From: Bradyrhizobium sp. WSM3983
GTDB lineage: Bacteria > Pseudomonadota > Alphaproteobacteria > Rhizobiales > Xanthobacteraceae
DNA: 55,889 nt
Assembly (NCBI RefSeq): GCF_000473045.1
Contig: NZ_AXAY01000044.1
Coordinates: 207-56,095, forward strand
Direction of reading: 5' to 3'
Shown: positions 25,958 to 35,216 of the stretch, piece after piece
How positions within the stretch are numbered: the stretch's first letter is position 1
How the letters are laid out: every line of letters begins with the position of its first letter
The notes under the pieces: generated by a model
What the model was told of the DNA's origin: nothing
Databases searched by the model: none
The model's input: the letters and a program-made list of their open reading frames with translations, nothing else
Made by a program: the position numbers and the translations under genes

Positions 25958-27037
25958 TTAGGCGCTTCTGCCCGGCAGGATTAATGCGCGGCCGCGCCCT
26001 CCATTCCTCGCGTGATCGAAAGCCTCAGCTGCATTGGCTAGCGGCGCTCGCATCGCGATGGGAAGGCGGACGCACTGCAGCTCGACGAATTGCCGCAGAT
26101 CGAAAAGTGCGGCTGCCTCGGGACGAAAGGTGGTCCATGCGTAGTTGTTCACATTGGGCGGGAGGGCGGCGCGATGGTGCCGCTTGTCGGACGCTGTCTT
26201 CAGCGCGCCGCGCATCCAGCCGAGTTCGTCGAAATTGCCGAGTAGCGGATGCACGGTAGTGGCATGACCCAGCGCACCGTCGCGAAGGCAGCCGAGCAGC
26301 GAGCGATCGTGTTCCCAGGACGCGAAATTGAGCGTCGCGTCGAAAATTCCTGAGACCGACGTGAAAGGCCCATCGGTGCTGTCGACCACCGCGACAGCAC
26401 CGGCCGCACGGCAAGCCGTGAAATCCTCCGGCCGCGCGATTGCCGCGACCGCTGCCCCCCACGCGGACAGCATCTGCAGCGCTAGCGTTCCGAGGCCGCC
26501 GGCGGCGCCATGGACGAGCACGTTCTTTCCGGCGGCGTTGTGCCGGGTCAGTCCGGCGCCGCGCACTGCAAGCCACATGGTGACGAAGCTGTAAGGAAGC
26601 GCCGCCAGAGCCTCAAGGCCCTGTTCCGGCGGGGCCGGCAGCACGTGTGCGGCTTTGAGCACCACATGGCTGGCATACGTGCCGTCGATCGAAGGCGGCT
26701 TCACTCCATAGACGCGATCGCCGATCTTGAACGCGCTGACGGCGGCCCCCGTGGCCGAGACGACGCCAGCCACATCGTTGCCGAGAACCGCGGGAAACTT
26801 GGCGGCACGGAGCAGGGACAGCAGCCGCCGACCATATCCATGCGCACGTCGCACATCGATGGGATTGACCGCCGCGGCCGTCACCGCGACCTCGAGCTCA
26901 TCAGGCCGCGGCTTCTGGCGAGGAGCTGGCCGAACCTCCAGGCGACCTTGGGATGATGGCCCGAGGCACATCAGGACCGTGCGAGACGTCAACGTCGCTT
27001 CCGCGCCAGCATTCATAATGTTCATTGCCATGACCAT
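25958..27037 (-). CDS. MDR-family (quinone oxidoreductase-like) NADPH oxidoreductase
   Basis: A 359-aa medium-chain dehydrogenase/reductase without the structural or catalytic zinc cysteines, as in the quinone oxidoreductase branch. Visible are the N-terminal GroES-like fold (VTAAAVNPIDVRRAHGYGRR ... PAVLGNDVAGVVSATGAAVSAFKIGDRVYGV) and the nucleotide-binding VHGAAGGLGTLALQMLSAWGAAV. It probably reduces an enone or quinone intermediate using NADPH. Last gene of the minus-strand aromatic-degradation operon, 3 nt after the acyl-CoA synthetase gene. Confidence 0.8.
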   Translation of the reverse strand: MVMAMNIMNAGAEATLTSRTVLMCLGPSSQGRLEVRPAPRQKPRPDELEVAVTAAAVNPIDVRRAHGYGRRLLSLLRAAKFPAVLGNDVAGVVSATGAAVSAFKIGDRVYGVKPPSIDGTYASHVVLKAAHVLPAPPEQGLEALAALPYSFVTMWLAVRGAGLTRHNAAGKNVLVHGAAGGLGTLALQMLSAWGAAVAAIARPEDFTACRAAGAVAVVDSTDGPFTSVSGIFDATLNFASWEHDRSLLGCLRDGALGHATTVHPLLGNFDELGWMRGALKTASDKRHHRAALPPNVNNYAWTTFRPEAAALFDLRQFVELQCVRLPIAMRAPLANAAEAFDHARNGGRGRALILPGRSA

Positions 27038-27040
27038 CAG

Positions 27041-28933
27041 CTATTCGACCACTTTGAACTTAAAGGCATAGCGCTCGAGCGCAGTCCTCAACAGCGCAGT
27101 CCCCGCGCTAACGCGAATGCCCACGACCTGGCCAAGCCGAGGATCGTGTTCGAACCAGATTTTGCCGACGGGTACGCCAGCCTTTGCCGCCTCGCTTCGA
27201 ATCGTGCTTTCAATCTCGCGTTGCTGCAGTGCCGGCTTGAAGATCTTGCCGACCCCGGTCATCGGCAACGAAGGCAATATCTCCACGCGCTTGGGAATCG
27301 CTGCACGCTCGGGAATGTGCGTCTCAGCAAACTTCATCAGCTCCTGATCATTGACGGAGACGCCAGGCTTGGCCTGGACATAAGCGACGGGCACCTCGCC
27401 GACGTAGGCGTCGGGGCTGCCGACAGCGGCGGCGATCGCGACCGACGGATGCCTGTGCAGAACATCCTCGATCAGCTTGGGGTCGATGTTGTGCCCTCCC
27501 CTGATGATCAGTTCCTTGCGGCGGCCGGCAAGCCAGAAATAGCCCTGCGCATCTTGTCTTCCGAGATCGCCAGTGTTGAGCCACCGCGAACCCTCGATCT
27601 CGATCCACAAATCCGTGTTCTGCTGCGGATCGAGATAGCCGGCGAACACGTTCGGCCCGTGGAGGGCGATCGTCCCGATCTCGTCCACATCCGCCATTCG
27701 CAACAAACGTCCGGCATCGTCGAGAATGACGACACGCATCTTTTGGTAGGGCAGGCGCAGACCGATCGAACCGGGTCGGCGTTGCCCCTCCGGGGGATTG
27801 AGGCATGAGACGCACGTGCCCTCGGTCAGGCCGTAACCCTCGACGATCTTGACGCCGGTCTTGGCCTCGAACGCCGCGATCAAGGTAGCCGGCATGGGCG
27901 CGGCGCCGCAAATCGCGTGTTCGAGGCTAGATGCGTCGTTGTCGCCGATTGGCACCTCGAGCAGCGCGGCGTAGATGGTTGGCACGCCGGAGAATGTCGC
28001 AATGCGATAATGGGCGGCGATCTCCCAGAAACGCGCGATCAGGTTCTTGCCGCGGTATCCCTCGGGTGTCGCCAGCAGCACGTGATGGCCGTGCATCCAG
28101 GGCAACAGGCCGGTGGCGAGCTGCGCGTTGACGTGAAACAGCGGCAGGCCGCAGAAATAGGTCCGCGGCTCCTCGCGGTCGCCGAACACTTGCGCCGCGG
28201 CCCAGGCATCGAAGATCTCGTTGCCATGCGTACGCACCGCGATCTTTGGTGCGCCGGTCGTGCCCCCGGTGCAGAAGTAAGACGAGACCGAATGTTCCGT
28301 GATCGCGCGCGGTGCAACCAGGCGATCGGCCGGCTGGGCCAGCATCGCCGCACGGAAATCTACGATGTCGAACTTCGCATCCGGCAAGCTCGACGCCGCA
28401 GCCGCCGATCCTTCCCCGGCTCCTCCGGTATAGGTCATCATATCGACCAGCGCGACCACACGCAGCTCGGAGAGCGCGGAAAGATGCGGTCCAAGCTTCG
28501 CCCACAGATCGACACCGGGGAATGGCGCGAGCGTCGCCAGCACCCGCACCTTGGCCGCGCGAAGAATCTCGACGATCAGATCCGGCTCGAGCAGCGGATT
28601 GACTGCAAGCACCACACCGGCCGCCTCGCCGCCCCAGATCGTGAAATGAGTTTCCGGCAGGTTCGGCAGGACGTAGGCGACGGGATGGTCGGCGCTGACG
28701 CCGAAGGTGTGAAGGGCGTTCGCGGCTCGCGTGATCTCCGCCAGCAGTTCGGCGTAGGTCCATGTCTGCGCGCGCTGATAGGCATCCGCCGTCAGGAAGA
28801 AGGAGAGCGCTTTGCGGTCGCGCCAGCGCTTGGCACCGCCGACGAACACGTCATACGTCGTCCGTGGTAAGCCACGATCGCGCAGCGGCAGCGCTTCGAT
28901 CGCTTCGATGTCCGAGAGGCCGCGTACCGCCAT
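27041..28933 (-). CDS. AMP-forming acyl-CoA synthetase
   Basis: A 630-aa ANL-superfamily enzyme that activates a carboxylic acid to its CoA thioester through an acyl-adenylate. Conserved motifs are A3 (YFCTGGTTGAPKIAVRTHGN), A5 (VEGYGLTEGTCVSC), A7-A8 (WLNTGDLGRQDAQGYFWLAGRRKELIIRGGHNIDP), and A10 with the catalytic Lys (LPMTGVGKIFKPAL). Length is typical. In this operon it would activate the acid released after ring cleavage, or the starting aromatic or side-chain acid. The substrate cannot be read from sequence. Confidence 0.88.
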   Translation of the reverse strand: MAVRGLSDIEAIEALPLRDRGLPRTTYDVFVGGAKRWRDRKALSFFLTADAYQRAQTWTYAELLAEITRAANALHTFGVSADHPVAYVLPNLPETHFTIWGGEAAGVVLAVNPLLEPDLIVEILRAAKVRVLATLAPFPGVDLWAKLGPHLSALSELRVVALVDMMTYTGGAGEGSAAAASSLPDAKFDIVDFRAAMLAQPADRLVAPRAITEHSVSSYFCTGGTTGAPKIAVRTHGNEIFDAWAAAQVFGDREEPRTYFCGLPLFHVNAQLATGLLPWMHGHHVLLATPEGYRGKNLIARFWEIAAHYRIATFSGVPTIYAALLEVPIGDNDASSLEHAICGAAPMPATLIAAFEAKTGVKIVEGYGLTEGTCVSCLNPPEGQRRPGSIGLRLPYQKMRVVILDDAGRLLRMADVDEIGTIALHGPNVFAGYLDPQQNTDLWIEIEGSRWLNTGDLGRQDAQGYFWLAGRRKELIIRGGHNIDPKLIEDVLHRHPSVAIAAAVGSPDAYVGEVPVAYVQAKPGVSVNDQELMKFAETHIPERAAIPKRVEILPSLPMTGVGKIFKPALQQREIESTIRSEAAKAGVPVGKIWFEHDPRLGQVVGIRVSAGTALLRTALERYAFKFKVVE

Positions 28934-28970
28934 GACGTGTTTCCTTCGTTGATTGAAAAACTGGAAAAGC

Positions 28971-30131
28971 CTACGGCGCCGCGTCTGAGCCGACCGGCAG
29001 GGTCAAGTGCAGGCCGTCCTCGGCGATAAGGACCTTGCCGTGGAAGGCCTGATCCACACCTTTCAGGAAAAGGCGGCGCAGGAAGAAATTCTGTGGTCCG
29101 GTTCCGAGTGGCGGAATGATGTGCGTGAGCACGAGCGTCCGCACGCCGGCCTTCTCGGCCGATTCCGCAGCCTCAACCGGCGTCGTGTGATAGTGCTGCG
29201 TCAGATGCGCGATCCGGAGCACCTGCCGGGTGTATGCGGAATCCGGAATCTCGTTCTGGAAGCTTAGGGTCCGGTTGACGATGTCCTTGTTGTAGGCCTC
29301 GTGGATCAGCATGTCCGCGCCCTCGGCATGGCGCGCGACATTCTCGGTCTTGCGCGTATCGCCGCTGATGACGACGATGCGGCCCTTGTATTCAATGCGA
29401 TAGCCGAGCGCCGGCTTCACCGGCTCGTGGTGAACCAGAAATGCTAAGACCTTGACGCCGCCACGGCTCTCGTAGACCAGCGTCCGCTCCGCTCCCTCCA
29501 CCGCCACGTCATGGCCGACCGCAAAAGCCACGTTTCCATAGGTTCGCAAGGAACGGCCGTCGCTGGAAGGCGCCGAATTCGCAATCGTCGCCGCCTGGCT
29601 CTGCCCCACATCGACAGCAGCCGATTGCGCCACCTCATTCTGCGACCGAAAGGCGACGTCCGGGCCGAGCGCCTGATTGAAGCCCGCGACGACCTCCGCC
29701 GTGCCGGCGGGGCCGAACACATTCAGGGGCTGCTGGCGCCCGTAGCGCCAGCTGTTGTTCATAAAGACCGGCAAATCACTGATGTGATCGGAATGCAGGT
29801 GTGTGAAGAACACTGCGTCCAGATTCGCCAGCGGGAGATTGCCCAGGTCCGCCTTCAATCCCGAGCCGGCGCCGGTGTCGAACACGAAAAACGAGCCACC
29901 GGCGAGAATGGCGGTGCATGACTGGGCGCGATCACGCTCGACCTGCGGCGAACCGGTTCCGCAGAACCAAACGTGGAGCGCGTCGTCGTTGAGCAGCCCC
30001 GTCTGGAAGCGCGTTGCGATCGTGAGCAGCGACGATTTCATGACATGCTGCAGAATTCTGTCCGACGCCAACCAGATCGACGCGGACAGTGCCGATACGA
30101 GAACGAGCGCGCCAAGAGCGAATTTCTTCAT
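28971..30131 (-). CDS. Membrane-anchored metallo-beta-lactamase-fold hydrolase
   Basis: A 386-aa protein with an N-terminal hydrophobic anchor or signal (ALGALVLVSALSASIWLA) and a metallo-beta-lactamase fold: HLHSDH at residues 111-116, a downstream SGDTRKTENVARHAEGADMLIHEAYN (second metal Asp and His), and VLTHIIPP near the C-terminus. The layout is RNase Z/arylsulfatase-like, with dinuclear zinc expected. Because it carries an export signal it probably acts at or outside the inner membrane on a small ester or lactone. It lies within the aromatic-degradation operon, 37 nt upstream of the synthetase gene. Confidence 0.8.
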   Translation of the reverse strand: MKKFALGALVLVSALSASIWLASDRILQHVMKSSLLTIATRFQTGLLNDDALHVWFCGTGSPQVERDRAQSCTAILAGGSFFVFDTGAGSGLKADLGNLPLANLDAVFFTHLHSDHISDLPVFMNNSWRYGRQQPLNVFGPAGTAEVVAGFNQALGPDVAFRSQNEVAQSAAVDVGQSQAATIANSAPSSDGRSLRTYGNVAFAVGHDVAVEGAERTLVYESRGGVKVLAFLVHHEPVKPALGYRIEYKGRIVVISGDTRKTENVARHAEGADMLIHEAYNKDIVNRTLSFQNEIPDSAYTRQVLRIAHLTQHYHTTPVEAAESAEKAGVRTLVLTHIIPPLGTGPQNFFLRRLFLKGVDQAFHGKVLIAEDGLHLTLPVGSDAAP

Positions 30132-30219
30132 TTACGGTCCCCCTGGCAGCACGCGCCGCCGACAGCGCGGCCACGCGAAGCTTTACCGTTGAGCTGCTCG
30201 ATCCTTTCGCCGTCCAACG

Positions 30220-31332
30220 TTACCGCTGCCACTTGCGGCCCGGGCTCGCCATGCTGTTCTTGAGTTCGACCAACAACTTCACGCGCGACTTGTCCTTGAT
30301 TGCGAGTTTCAGCACCCGCCAGAGCCGCGCCGGCGTCATGCGGGTGTCGATGAAATCGTCGGGCAGGTCGGGCCCCCACTGGTAAAGGCCACCGCGATCC
30401 ATCAGGTGATAGCCCGCCGGCTGGGCGGCATCGAACAGGTCGCCGTCGGCGTAGTGCTCATGCTTTTGGCCCCAGGGATCGCGCCAATAATCGAAGATCT
30501 GGCTGCCAAGGAGGTGACGGCCGACCCCCCAGGCGTGGCGATAGCGCTTAGCCATCAGCACCTGTTGACCCATCTCCACAGCGTCCAGATCGACGACCTC
30601 GAACGCCACATGGTCAACCTTCGACTCCATTCCCATGGCGATGAAGATCGTATGATGGTCGGTCGGCTCGCTGCCGCGGTCGAGCCGCGTGAATGAGCCA
30701 ACCGGTGTGCCGTCGGCGAGGCACAGCACGTCCGACGGGATGACGCCGAACGTGTCCATGTACCAGCGCATACTGCGGTTGAAATCGGGCGTCTCCAACA
30801 CGAGATGGCCGAGCTTGGTGACCTGAGGCGGCTCGAGCTTCGGTCGTTGGGTGTCGTTGACGCGCACGGTCTGACTTGGTGCGTTGTGCAGGATCTGCGG
30901 GCGGACCGGCAGCGGCTCTCTCGGGGTGAAGCCGTGATGAACGTGGACCGCGACCCCTTCCGGATCGCGCAGGTGCACCACCGAGCCGCCGCCCGGCCCA
31001 TCGGCGCGCTCGACCCGGCTGCCGAGCTTCTGGGCCAGCGTTTCGAGATCCTCGGGCTTTGGCACGGAGAGGCCGATGCCGAGGAAACCGGGATAGCGGC
31101 CCCGCGTCACGCGGTACACGTATGGCACGGACCCGGTGCCCCGCATGAACAGCTCATTCTCGGTTCGCGCGACGCGCAAGAGGCCAAAGTCGATGAGGTA
31201 TCGCTCCGCCGTTTCCAGATCGGGGCGCCCGAAGTGTGCGTACAGGAGCTGGTTCGCCTTCACGAAGGGCGAGGCGCTGCGCCGCAGTTCGGTGCTGCCG
31301 GGACCGTTCCGAACCACCAGGTTGGCAGACAT
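30220..31332 (-). CDS. Extradiol (meta-cleavage) dioxygenase, two VOC domains
   Basis: Opens the ring of a catechol-type substrate next to the diol using Fe(II). The 370-aa protein has two glyoxalase/bleomycin-fold domains. The catalytic C-terminal domain shows the metal ligands His176 (KLGHLVLETPDF), His241 (KVDHVAFEV) and Glu292 (QKHEHYADGD). The start at 31332 is supported by a strong GAGGAGGT ribosome-binding site and begins MSANLVVRNG; the longer frame upstream overlaps the monooxygenase gene and is spurious. The 16-nt gap to the monooxygenase fits a hydroxylase-dioxygenase pair. Confidence 0.88.
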   Translation of the reverse strand: MSANLVVRNGPGSTELRRSASPFVKANQLLYAHFGRPDLETAERYLIDFGLLRVARTENELFMRGTGSVPYVYRVTRGRYPGFLGIGLSVPKPEDLETLAQKLGSRVERADGPGGGSVVHLRDPEGVAVHVHHGFTPREPLPVRPQILHNAPSQTVRVNDTQRPKLEPPQVTKLGHLVLETPDFNRSMRWYMDTFGVIPSDVLCLADGTPVGSFTRLDRGSEPTDHHTIFIAMGMESKVDHVAFEVVDLDAVEMGQQVLMAKRYRHAWGVGRHLLGSQIFDYWRDPWGQKHEHYADGDLFDAAQPAGYHLMDRGGLYQWGPDLPDDFIDTRMTPARLWRVLKLAIKDKSRVKLLVELKNSMASPGRKWQR

Positions 31333-31348
31333 ATGGACCTCCTCTAGT

Positions 31349-32965
31349 TCAAGCCGCGATCGGCGGCGCGGTGACGCCGCGCATCCTGGCGAATTGTGTG
31401 AGAACCGGCAGATCGCGTCCGCGCGAATCGAGCCGGTCGGCGATGAAGCGGTCTGGGCGCACGAGCACTGCGCGAAGGGCGTGATGCTTCGCCCAACTGT
31501 TGAACACGGCGTCCTCGCACCGCAATTCGAGCGTCTGCGGCCTTTCGCTGCGGCCGTTGATGCAGACGAAACGCACGTCGAGCGCATCGAGAATGCCGAG
31601 GTCGCGCCCCGAGAGCATCGTCGCCGGATCGGTGCCGATGGCGAGCACCATCCACTGATGGCACGCCTGAAACGTGTCCAGCGGGAACGAGCCGTCCGGC
31701 GTCTTGACGCTGGGTTGCGGCAGCATCTGGCCGATCAGGGCATCGCTCCCAACTCCCGTCAGCGCACTGCGGCCAATCGCCGGCGACGGCACCACGCCAC
31801 CGCGGCCGATGAAGTCGCGGAAGGCACGCGACATATTCAGGCAGGCGAAGATCGCGTCGCGTAGCGCGGCGGCGCCGCGGTTGGTCGGCATGATGACGGC
31901 ACCGAGACGGCGCGACACCTCGACCATCTTGCGCACTATCGGCGCGCGTTCCGCCTCGTAGCTGTCGAGGATTGTCTCTTCGGCAAGTCCCTTGAGCACG
32001 GCCGAAAGCTTCCAGGCCAGATTGATCGCGTCCTTCATGCCGCCGTTCATGCCCTGGCCGGCGAATGGCGGCATCAGGTGCGCGGCGTCGCCGGCGAGAA
32101 ATCCGCGGCCATTACGCCAGCGGTCGACGACTCGGGCATGGAAGGTGTAGACCGCCTTGCGCTCGATCTGGACCTCGCGATAGCGCGTGGTCTCGGCGAT
32201 CAACGACTTGATCCGCCCGTCGTTCTTCAACTCCTCCTCGGTTTCCCCCGGAAGCTGCATGAACTCCCAGCGCACACGATCGCCTATCGCCGGCAATTCC
32301 ACACGCGGACGATTGGGGTCGCAGTAGAAGCTGATCTGGTTGACGTCGTGTCCCCTGAGGATCGCATCGACGACCAGCCAGCGCTGGGTGTAGGTCGAGC
32401 CGATCAGCTTGGTGCCGAGCAGGTCACGAATCCGGCTTGTACCGCCGTCGCAGCCGACCACGAATTTCGACCGCAACGTGCTTGCGCCCTGGCCGGTTGC
32501 AATCGATACCGCGGCATCCTCGTGACTCTGCACCAGATTGGTAACGGTGTGCCCGAACAGCACCCTGACATTGTCGAACCGGCTCAGGCCACTGAGCAAA
32601 ACGCGCTCAAAGTCCGGCTGATAGAAAGTGCCCAGCGACGAATGGCCATACGGGCCGCAAGGCGGCAGGTCCACCTGCATCAGCGCGCGACCGCGCGCAT
32701 TGAGATGGCGGACATGGGGGTTCTGGATCAGTCCGGGCTTAATGTCGTCGAGCAGCCCGATCTGTGAGAAGAGGCGGAGCGTTTCCGCATCGTAGGCAAT
32801 CGCCCGCGGCAATCCGAGCAGACCCTCGTTGGCCTCGAGCACCGCGACCTTGATTCCGGCGATGCCGAGCAGGTTCGCCAGCATCAGTCCCACCGGTCCG
32901 GCTCCGACGACCGTGACCTCGACTTCGCGTAGCGGCGCTCGCGCTGCGACGCTTTCCACTGCCAT
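31349..32965 (-). CDS. FAD-dependent aromatic-ring monooxygenase (MhpA-like)
   Basis: A 538-aa flavoprotein hydroxylase of the PheA/TfdB/MhpA type. It has the N-terminal dinucleotide fold (EVTVVGAGPVGLMLANLLGIAGIKVAVLEA), the DG motif (FVVGCDGGTSRIRDLLG) and the second FAD motif (GRGFLAGDAAHLMPPFAGQGMNGGMKDAINLAWKLSAVL). It would hydroxylate a phenolic compound to a catechol for the dioxygenase encoded next. The C-terminal thioredoxin-like domain typical of the longer MhpA forms is present in the final 150 residues by length. Its start is 99 nt from the divergent hydrolase gene, with an operator-like site between. Confidence 0.88.
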   Translation of the reverse strand: MAVESVAARAPLREVEVTVVGAGPVGLMLANLLGIAGIKVAVLEANEGLLGLPRAIAYDAETLRLFSQIGLLDDIKPGLIQNPHVRHLNARGRALMQVDLPPCGPYGHSSLGTFYQPDFERVLLSGLSRFDNVRVLFGHTVTNLVQSHEDAAVSIATGQGASTLRSKFVVGCDGGTSRIRDLLGTKLIGSTYTQRWLVVDAILRGHDVNQISFYCDPNRPRVELPAIGDRVRWEFMQLPGETEEELKNDGRIKSLIAETTRYREVQIERKAVYTFHARVVDRWRNGRGFLAGDAAHLMPPFAGQGMNGGMKDAINLAWKLSAVLKGLAEETILDSYEAERAPIVRKMVEVSRRLGAVIMPTNRGAAALRDAIFACLNMSRAFRDFIGRGGVVPSPAIGRSALTGVGSDALIGQMLPQPSVKTPDGSFPLDTFQACHQWMVLAIGTDPATMLSGRDLGILDALDVRFVCINGRSERPQTLELRCEDAVFNSWAKHHALRAVLVRPDRFIADRLDSRGRDLPVLTQFARMRGVTAPPIAA

Positions 32966-33027
32966 GTGAGCTTCCTCGCTTCAGGTCGACTGGGTCGACA
33001 ATTATTTTTGAACATGATAGTCAAAAC

Positions 33028-33039
33028 GACTAAATCGTC
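33028..33039. promoter_or_regulatory. Probable TetR operator, catabolic promoter
   Basis: GACTAAATCGTC, an imperfect dyad (GAC...GTC), lies between the divergent monooxygenase and FAH-family genes. A related sequence with the same left flank (TCAAA, 2 nt, GACTARAYCGTC) is found upstream of the TetR gene at 34768-34779; 15 of 20 positions agree. Confidence 0.6.
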
Positions 33040-33064
33040 AATACGAGAATTTTGGGAGGACGCA

Positions 33065-34018
33065 GTGGCCGTCAATCTGGTGCGATTCGAAACGGGTAAC
33101 GGACCCCGTTGGGGTGTAGCGATGGGTTCGGAGATCGCCCCGCTCAGCGGCGACTACCCGACCACGGCAGCGCTGATCGAACAGGGCGAGGCCGATTGGC
33201 GTGAGGCACCCGCCCGCGGCGAGCGCATCGCCACCGCATTGGTGAAAATCCTGTCGCCTGTGACGGCACCATGCCGGCTCTATTGCCAGGGTGCCAATTA
33301 CCGGCAGCACATGATCGAGTCCGGCATGAATCCGGACGCCAAGCTGTTCAACATGTTCTTCACCAAGGCCGACGCCTCGGTCTGCTCAGGCCGCGAGGCG
33401 GTGACTCGTCCCGCTCACGTCAAGCTCCTGGACTACGAGATCGAACTAGCGCTGGTGTTTCGGCGCCCGATCTCGTCGGCCGTCGCTGTGACAGCCGAAA
33501 CGCTGCCCGATTACGTGTTCGCGATCACCATGGCCAATGATCTGAGCGCCCGTGACGTGCAGCTGCCGCAGACTCAGTTCTTCAAGGGTAAGAGCTACCG
33601 CGGGTTCTGCCCGATCGGGCCCTGGCTCACGGTGCTGGAGCGCGACGAATTTCCCCGCATCGATGACCTCATGCTCGAACTCGACGTCAACGGCGCGGCA
33701 CGGCAGCGCGACACCACTGCCAACCTGGTGTTCAAACCCGCCGAGACGATCTCCGAGCTCTCCACATTCGCCAACATCGCCCCCGGCGACGTGCTGTTGA
33801 CCGGCACGCCGAGCGGCTGTGCGCTGCGGGTACCGCCGCCACCGGTGCGTCGGCTGCTCCAGGTACTGCCGGAGCGCGTGCTCTGGAAGCTGTTTCTCAA
33901 TGGACAGGGGCGTCGGCCGCAATATCTGAAGCCGGGCGACCGGGTCAGTGCACGGATCCGCAGCCGCGACGGCGCAATCGACCTTGGCGAACAGGCTACC
34001 GACATCGTCGGTTCGTGA
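33065..34018 (+). CDS. Fumarylacetoacetate hydrolase (FAH) family protein
   Basis: A protein of about 317 aa in the FAH superfamily, which hydrolyses or isomerises 2-oxo acids formed after ring cleavage. Conserved features are CQGANYRQHMIESG, the acidic metal site KLLDYEIELALVF (with ExE), MANDLSARDVQ, GKSYRGFCPIGPWL, and TGTPSGCALRVPPP. I chose GTG at 33065 (VAVNLVRFE), preceded by GGGAGGA at 33054-33060; the frame is open further upstream but that part overlaps the operator. It is transcribed opposite to the catabolic operon from the same intergenic region. Confidence 0.83.
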   Translation: MAVNLVRFETGNGPRWGVAMGSEIAPLSGDYPTTAALIEQGEADWREAPARGERIATALVKILSPVTAPCRLYCQGANYRQHMIESGMNPDAKLFNMFFTKADASVCSGREAVTRPAHVKLLDYEIELALVFRRPISSAVAVTAETLPDYVFAITMANDLSARDVQLPQTQFFKGKSYRGFCPIGPWLTVLERDEFPRIDDLMLELDVNGAARQRDTTANLVFKPAETISELSTFANIAPGDVLLTGTPSGCALRVPPPPVRRLLQVLPERVLWKLFLNGQGRRPQYLKPGDRVSARIRSRDGAIDLGEQATDIVGS

Positions 34019-34030
34019 GAGGCTGAGCGT

Positions 34031-34726
34031 TTAACCGCCAGCTGCGTGGCGGAGCTTGGCCGGTTTTCCGCGCAGCTCGGCGGGTGCCACGTTCGCCGAC
34101 TTCGGCAGCCGCGCCAGCACCGACTTGACTTGCAGTGCCTCCAGGCCGATCGCCCGCAGGATCGCGGCAAGGGCGCCCTCTCGATGCCTCGACGACAGCC
34201 GGCCGTCGGCAATAGCGGTCAGCACCTGGAGAAGAATGCCGACCACGATCTCCAGCGCGAGCTCGGTGCTGATCGCGCTGCTTGGCGGCAGCTCCTTGAC
34301 GTACCGCCTCAGGTCTTCAAGCAGACGCCGACGCGCGACCTTCCCGACCGTCGCCTCAGCTGCGGCCATCCGCACCACCACACCAGCCCAACTGGGATCT
34401 GCAAGTGCCCGATCGATGAAGCAACTGCAGCCATAGGCAACACGGAGCGCTGGATCATCGATCGAGAGCCGGATCGGTTGCAGCAGATCGTCGATGGCCT
34501 TCACCAACTCGCTTGCCACGGCAGCTGTCAATTCACGCAGGTCCTTGAAGTGGACGTAGAACGTTCCTTTGGCGACTTCTGCTTCCCGCACCACGTCGTC
34601 GACTGTGAGAGAGTCAACCGTCTGCCGAGCGAATAGCGCATTCGCGGCTGCAATGAGCTGAGCACGGGTCTTGGCCCGCTTCTCGCGCCCAATTTCGGCG
34701 CGACGGATCGGATCGATGTTGGCCAT
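34031..34726 (-). CDS. TetR-family transcriptional regulator of the catabolic cluster
   Basis: A 231-aa TetR regulator. Its N-terminal helix-turn-helix reads RAQLIAAANALFARQTVDSLTVDDVVREAEVAKGTFYVHFKDLRELTAAVAS, close to the TetR consensus ending FY.hF..k..L. The C-terminal ligand domain is diverse. The gene is convergent with the FAH gene (12 nt between stops). A sequence related to the one in the catabolic promoter occurs 41 nt upstream of its start, so it likely represses itself and the aromatic operon until an inducer binds. Confidence 0.88.
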   Translation of the reverse strand: MANIDPIRRAEIGREKRAKTRAQLIAAANALFARQTVDSLTVDDVVREAEVAKGTFYVHFKDLRELTAAVASELVKAIDDLLQPIRLSIDDPALRVAYGCSCFIDRALADPSWAGVVVRMAAAEATVGKVARRRLLEDLRRYVKELPPSSAISTELALEIVVGILLQVLTAIADGRLSSRHREGALAAILRAIGLEALQVKSVLARLPKSANVAPAELRGKPAKLRHAAGG

Positions 34727-34767
34727 GCGCTTGCGATTCGAGGCTCAACTGTTCATTGGCTCAAATT

Positions 34768-34779
34768 GACTAGACCGTC
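34768..34779. promoter_or_regulatory. Probable TetR operator, autoregulatory
   Basis: GACTAGACCGTC lies 41 nt upstream of the TetR start codon. It matches the site at 33028-33039, with TCAAA conserved at the same distance to its left. Confidence 0.6.
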
Positions 34780-34917
34780 CAGAGCGAAGATGCAAGGCAG
34801 ACGTATGAGGAAGGGATTTTCGAACCCCAGCATCGTGGATATCGAAGCCATCGGCTAAACCTGTCCTATTCCTGCCTTAAGCTGATAACATGATGCTTGG
34901 AAAGCAGGGAAACGATC

Positions 34918-35133
34918 ATGCCATACACAATTGTTTTCAGCGCGAGCAACGTGGACGACATTTCAGGAATCTATGCCAAGACCGCTCTTGAGGCCCTCAT
35001 GACGATTGGCGCTCTCCAAGGGAGAGGCGAAGAGCTCAGGTACATAACCTCACCCCAGGAAGGCGAGATAGGCATCGAAATGCTTCGCATCTTGGCGAGA
35101 GAGGAAGAAGAAGAGTTGCAAGCGAGCGCTTGA
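34918..35133 (+). CDS. Small acidic hypothetical protein
   Basis: A 71-aa protein (MPYTIVFSASNVDDISGIYAKTALEALMTIGALQGRGEELRYITSPQEGEIGIEMLRILAREEEEELQASA) with no recognised family. It looks like a small alpha/beta fold with an acidic tail. The ATG at 34918 follows CAGGGAAACG; an in-frame upstream start would add 7 residues. A strong terminator at 35217-35249 follows it. Confidence 0.55.
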   Translation: MPYTIVFSASNVDDISGIYAKTALEALMTIGALQGRGEELRYITSPQEGEIGIEMLRILAREEEEELQASA

Positions 35134-35216
35134 ACGTTCCTCGTATCGATCTGGTTTGATTGCGAGCCTCGGATCGTTGAGCGATCGGCGGATGTACCTG
35201 ATCTCGACGATTCAAA

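Noticed and set aside
30220..31587. Longer start for the extradiol dioxygenase
   Set aside because: The extra 85 residues overlap the monooxygenase gene and are Arg/Ser-rich; the ATG at 31332 has a strong ribosome-binding site.
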